Source: DATJSJ01 sp035504175
Lineage (GTDB): Bacteria; Pseudomonadota; Alphaproteobacteria; Acetobacterales; Acetobacteraceae
Direction: 5' to 3'
Assembly: GCA_035504175.1 (NCBI GenBank)
Contig: DATJSJ010000272.1
Span: 1 to 32,869, forward strand
DNA: 32,869 nt
Shown: piece after piece, positions 30,601-32,869 of the stretch
How the letters are laid out: each line of letters opens with the position of its first letter
Position numbering within the stretch: position 1 is the first letter of the stretch
Made by a program: the position numbers and the translations under genes
Notes under the pieces: generated by a model
What the model saw: the letters and a program-made list of their open reading frames with translations, nothing else
Databases searched by the model: none
Told to the model about the DNA's origin: nothing

Positions 30601-31866
30601 ATGGCCTTGACCCCGGAGCCCGATCTCGCGCTGGCCGAGCGCCTGTTCGCCGCACTGGCCGCGCGCAGCCGCGATGGCGAGGGGGTGACGCGGGAGGCGT
30701 ATGGGCCAGGCGAGCGGATGGCGCATGCGCTGGTGGGCGAGGCCGCGGCCGCGCTCGGGCTCGAAGTGCGGCCGGACCACGCCGGCAATTTGCATATGAC
30801 GCTGCCGGGACGGGACCGGGCGGCGAAGCGGATCGTGCTGGGCGGTCATCTCGACAGCGTGCGGCAGGGCGGCAATTACGACGGCGCCGCGGGCGTGCTG
30901 GCCGGGCTCGCGGTTGCCGCAGGGCTGCGGAGCGCCGAGATTGTGCCGCGCTGCGACCTGACCGTGCTGGCGATCCGGGCCGAGGAGGCGGGGTCCTGGT
31001 TCCCGTTCAGCTTCCCCGGCAGCCGGGCCGCGCTCGGCATCCTGCCGCCGGATGCGCTCGGCGTGCGGCGGCTCGACACCGGCCGCACCCTGGCCGAGCA
31101 CATGCGCGAGGAGGGGTTCGACCCGGAGGCGGTTCGCGCCGGGCGGCGCAGCCTCGGACCGGACACCGTCGCCGCCTTTGTCGAGCTGCATATCGAGCAG
31201 GGGCCGGTGCTCGATGCGGCGGAAATCCCGGTCGGGATCGTGACCGCGACTCCGGGATCGCGCCGGTTCCGGGCGGCACGGGTGCAGGGCGAGTACGGGC
31301 ATTCCGGCGCGGTGCCGCGGGCGCTGCGGCGCGATGCGGCGATCGCTGCGGCGGAGCTCGCTTTCCGGCTGGACGAGGCGTGGGCCGAGCTGGAGGCGGA
31401 AGGTCACGCGCTGGTTTGTACGTTCTGCGTGCTCGCCACCGGCGAGGCGGCCGGCTTCACCAAGATCGCCGGCGAGGCGCGGTTTCAGCTCGATCTGCGC
31501 AGTACCGACCCGGACAGCGTCGATGCGCTGCGCGGCGCGCTCGACCGGCTGGTCGCGGAGATCGCGGCGCGACGCGGCGTTACCTTCGAGCTCGGGCCGG
31601 AGAGCGGTGCCGAAGGCTGCGCGATGGATGCGGGCGTGCAGGCGGGATTGAAGGCGGCGGCGCGATCGCTCGGCATCCCGGCGCGGTCGATGCCGTCCGG
31701 CGGCGGTCATGACGCGGCGTCCTTCATCGCGGCCGGCATTCCGGCCGGGATGCTGTTCGTGCGCAACCAGAACGGCAGCCACAACCCGCGCGAGGCGATG
31801 CGGCGCGAGGATTTCGCCGCTGCCTGCGCGGTGCTGACGCGCTGGGTGATGCAGGAAGCCGGGTGA
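30601..31866 (+). CDS. M20-family Zn-dependent amidohydrolase (allantoate amidohydrolase / N-carbamoyl amino acid hydrolase type)
   Basis: 421 residues. Two-metal M20 motifs are intact: GGHLDSVRQGGNYDGAAGVL (H83, D94), RAEEAGSWF (E128/E129), ELHIEQGPVLDA (H197) and GSHNPREAM (H394). The ELHIEQG and G.YDG motifs mark the HyuC/AllC (beta-ureidopropionase, carbamoylase) branch rather than plain dipeptidases. The reaction would be cleavage of a carbamoyl-type amide with release of ammonia and CO2 or of an amino acid; substrate undetermined. ATG 30601 is chosen (MALTPEPD); CAGGG lies nine bases before it. The flanking FAD amine oxidase gene suggests a role in catabolism of a nitrogen compound. Confidence 0.9.
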   Translation: MALTPEPDLALAERLFAALAARSRDGEGVTREAYGPGERMAHALVGEAAAALGLEVRPDHAGNLHMTLPGRDRAAKRIVLGGHLDSVRQGGNYDGAAGVLAGLAVAAGLRSAEIVPRCDLTVLAIRAEEAGSWFPFSFPGSRAALGILPPDALGVRRLDTGRTLAEHMREEGFDPEAVRAGRRSLGPDTVAAFVELHIEQGPVLDAAEIPVGIVTATPGSRRFRAARVQGEYGHSGAVPRALRRDAAIAAAELAFRLDEAWAELEAEGHALVCTFCVLATGEAAGFTKIAGEARFQLDLRSTDPDSVDALRGALDRLVAEIAARRGVTFELGPESGAEGCAMDAGVQAGLKAAARSLGIPARSMPSGGGHDAASFIAAGIPAGMLFVRNQNGSHNPREAMRREDFAAACAVLTRWVMQEAG

Positions 31867-31975
31867 GGCCGCTGCCATCTCGCAATTCTCTCTCGGCGGA
31901 GCGCGCATCACTGCGCGCTCGACACCGTCGCGCCGGAGGCGCGCGCAACAACGGGCTCGCGCACCTCAAGCGAAC
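31867..31975 (+). other. Start of structured intergenic stretch: two short hairpins
   Basis: GAGCGCGCA-TCAC-TGCGCGCTC (31899-31920) is a perfect 9-bp stem with a four-base loop. CGCGCC-GGA-GGCGCG (31929-31943) is a 6-bp stem. Bases 31919-31930 (TCGACACCGTCG) are also perfectly complementary to 32086-32097, so the first hairpin overlaps a competing long-range pairing. A 93-codon frame runs from GTG 31863 to 32144 with GTGA overlaps at both ends; its product is low-complexity (Ala/Arg-rich) and I do not call it as a gene. Confidence 0.6.
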
Positions 31976-32066
31976 GCCATGGGCCTGCGGCGCTGTCAAG
32001 GCCGAAGCCGCGCTTCGCGCGGTGCGCGCAGAGCGCGCAGCCTTGACAGCGCTGCAGGCCCATGGC
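31976..32066 (+). repeat. 27-bp inverted repeat enclosing two abutting hairpins
   Basis: Arms 31976-32002 and 32040-32066 pair at all 27 positions: 26 Watson-Crick pairs and one G-T wobble (31989/32053). The 37-base interior folds into CCGCGC-TTC-GCGCGG (32008-32022) and, immediately next to it, TGCGCGC-AGA-GCGCGCA (32023-32039). The whole is a long stem closed by a multi-branch junction. It stands between the amidohydrolase stop and the FAD oxidoreductase start. It may be a mobile palindromic element or a structured RNA in the leader of the oxidoreductase gene. Confidence 0.9.
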
Positions 32067-32077
32067 CAACAGCAATG

Positions 32078-32104
32078 GTCGCCTTCGACGGTGTCGAAGG
32101 CGAC
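32078..32104 (+). repeat. Perfect 12-bp hairpin just upstream of the FAD oxidoreductase gene
   Basis: GTCGCCTTCGAC (32078-32089), loop GGT, GTCGAAGGCGAC (32093-32104). It follows the long inverted repeat by 11 bases and ends 36 bases before GTG 32141. Its loop and inner flanks (32086-32097) are also fully complementary to 31919-31930, so two exclusive folds are possible. No T-run follows, so it does not look like a standard intrinsic terminator. Confidence 0.85.
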
Positions 32105-32140
32105 TGCCTTCGCCCCGAGCAAGGGAAAGGCACCCGCACG

Positions 32141-32869
32141 GTGAGCGGCCGCACGGTCATCATTGGCGGTGGCATCGTCGGGAGCTGTACCGCCTGGTTC
32201 CTGGCTGAGCGCGGCTACGTCGGCGAAATCGTCGTGCTGGAACGCGATCCGACCTATCGCACCGCCTCCACCACGCTCTCCGCCGCCTCGATCCGCACCC
32301 AGTTCACACTGGCGGTGAACGTGCGCATGTCGCTGTTCGGCGCTGCTTTCCTCGAGACGCTGCAGCGCGAGCACGATATCGGCCTGGTGCGGCGCGGCTA
32401 TCTGACGCTCGCCGGCCCGGCTGCGGTCGAGACGCTGCGCGAGAGCCACGTCATGCAGCTCGCGGAAGGTGCCAGCGTCGAATGGCTCGATCCCACCGCG
32501 CTGGCGAAGCGCTATCCGTGGCTCGCGGTGGACGACCTCGCCGCTGGCACGTACGGACTCGCGCATGAGGGCTGGTTCGACGCCTACGCGCTGCTGCGCG
32601 CCGTGCGAGCGGAGGCGATCCGGCGCGGCGCGCGCTTCCTGCACGATGCAGCCACCGGCCTGGAGCGCGCCGGCAACGCGATCGCCGCGGTGTGCACGGA
32701 AGCCGGCGAGCGCATCGAGGCGAATCACGTGGTGATCGCCGCCGGCGCGGCATCGGGCCATGTCGCGGCGCTGGCCGGCGTGGCGCTGCCGATCGAGGCG
32801 CGCAAGCGCACCGTCTTCGTGCTGCGCGCTCCGCTTACGGCGCCGGATATGCCGCTGGTATTCGACACC
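32141..32869 (+). CDS. FAD-dependent oxidoreductase, DAO family (5' part; runs off the window)
   Basis: 243 codons are present, with no stop before the window edge. The N-terminal GRTVIIGGGIVGSCTAWFLA is the FAD dinucleotide-binding GxGxxG motif, followed by VVLERDPTYRTASTTLSAAS and IRTQF, where the flavin-adjacent region of D-amino acid oxidase/sarcosine oxidase relatives lies. EGWFDAYALLRAVRAEAIRR and NHVVIAAGAASGHVAALAGV, then ARKRTVFVL, match the substrate-domain and second FAD-contact segments of the DadA/FOXRED1-like group. Likely reaction: oxidative deamination or demethylation of an amino acid or amine. Start GTG 32141 (VSGRTVIIGG) with an AAAGG stretch about ten bases upstream; no ATG gives the full FAD motif. 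Preceded by the structured stretch 31899-32104. Confidence 0.92.
   Translation, partial: MSGRTVIIGGGIVGSCTAWFLAERGYVGEIVVLERDPTYRTASTTLSAASIRTQFTLAVNVRMSLFGAAFLETLQREHDIGLVRRGYLTLAGPAAVETLRESHVMQLAEGASVEWLDPTALAKRYPWLAVDDLAAGTYGLAHEGWFDAYALLRAVRAEAIRRGARFLHDAATGLERAGNAIAAVCTEAGERIEANHVVIAAGAASGHVAALAGVALPIEARKRTVFVLRAPLTAPDMPLVFDT

Noticed and set aside
30220..31911. 563-codon minus-strand frame opposite the amidohydrolase
   Set aside because: Antisense of an enzyme with intact metal-binding motifs; Arg/Gln/Pro-rich shadow.

Overview
The window is very GC-rich, densely coding DNA with frequent GTG starts and overlapping stop/start codons. It encodes the adenosylcobalamin genes cobB-cobT-cobS, a CtaG-type oxidase assembly factor and a ligase-associated DNA repair pair. 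Together these point to an alphaproteobacterium, most likely of the Acetobacteraceae/Rhodospirillales type. That placement is an inference from gene content and composition; no rRNA or other marker is present. I saw no tRNA, rRNA, CRISPR array, transposase or prophage gene.

Layout. (1) 1-2890, plus strand: 3' part of cobB, then cobT and cobS, the late steps of cobalamin synthesis. (2) 2891-7402, visibly less GC-rich: a membrane GGDEF-EAL protein with both active sites intact, a small conserved-looking protein, about 360 empty bases, then a minus-strand ArsR regulator - SRPBCC - DUF1801 operon behind a double dyad operator. (3) 7498-13745, minus strand: an ABC-2 export-type cluster (ATPase, permease, GldG-like protein, DUF4340 protein) with every junction overlapping, followed by CtaG and a small lipoprotein. 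(4) 14334-17011, plus strand: ligase-associated exonuclease and ATP-dependent DNA ligase, preceded by a 27-bp inverted repeat. (5) 17154-19113, minus strand: a secreted cysteine-rich protein of unknown function and a protein with a papain-like Cys/His/Asn arrangement. A perfect hairpin holds the ribosome-binding site of the secreted protein. (6) 19357-22033: a divergently transcribed MarR regulator facing a VOC protein - BNR propeller - MoaD/ThiS-like operon, with a 12-bp palindrome in the shared 73-bp region. (7) 22213-27153, minus strand: a UDP-glycosyltransferase-like protein, a DUF3300/DUF2950 pair and a VOC protein. (8) 27511-30499, minus strand: MFS transporter, flavin reductase and a D-2-hydroxyacid dehydrogenase. 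(9) 30601-end, plus strand: an M20-type amidohydrolase and the 5' part of an FAD-dependent amine/amino acid oxidase, separated by a strikingly structured stretch.

Most genes are ordinary. The most interesting material is non-coding or poorly understood. The 31867-32140 gap holds a 27-bp stem enclosing two abutting hairpins, a perfect 12-bp hairpin and a competing 12-bp pairing. A similar long-stem element lies at 14164-14248. Others are the hairpin over the Shine-Dalgarno at 18392-18411, the protease-like/secreted pair at 17154-19113, and the MarR-controlled VOC-BNR-MoaD-like operon.
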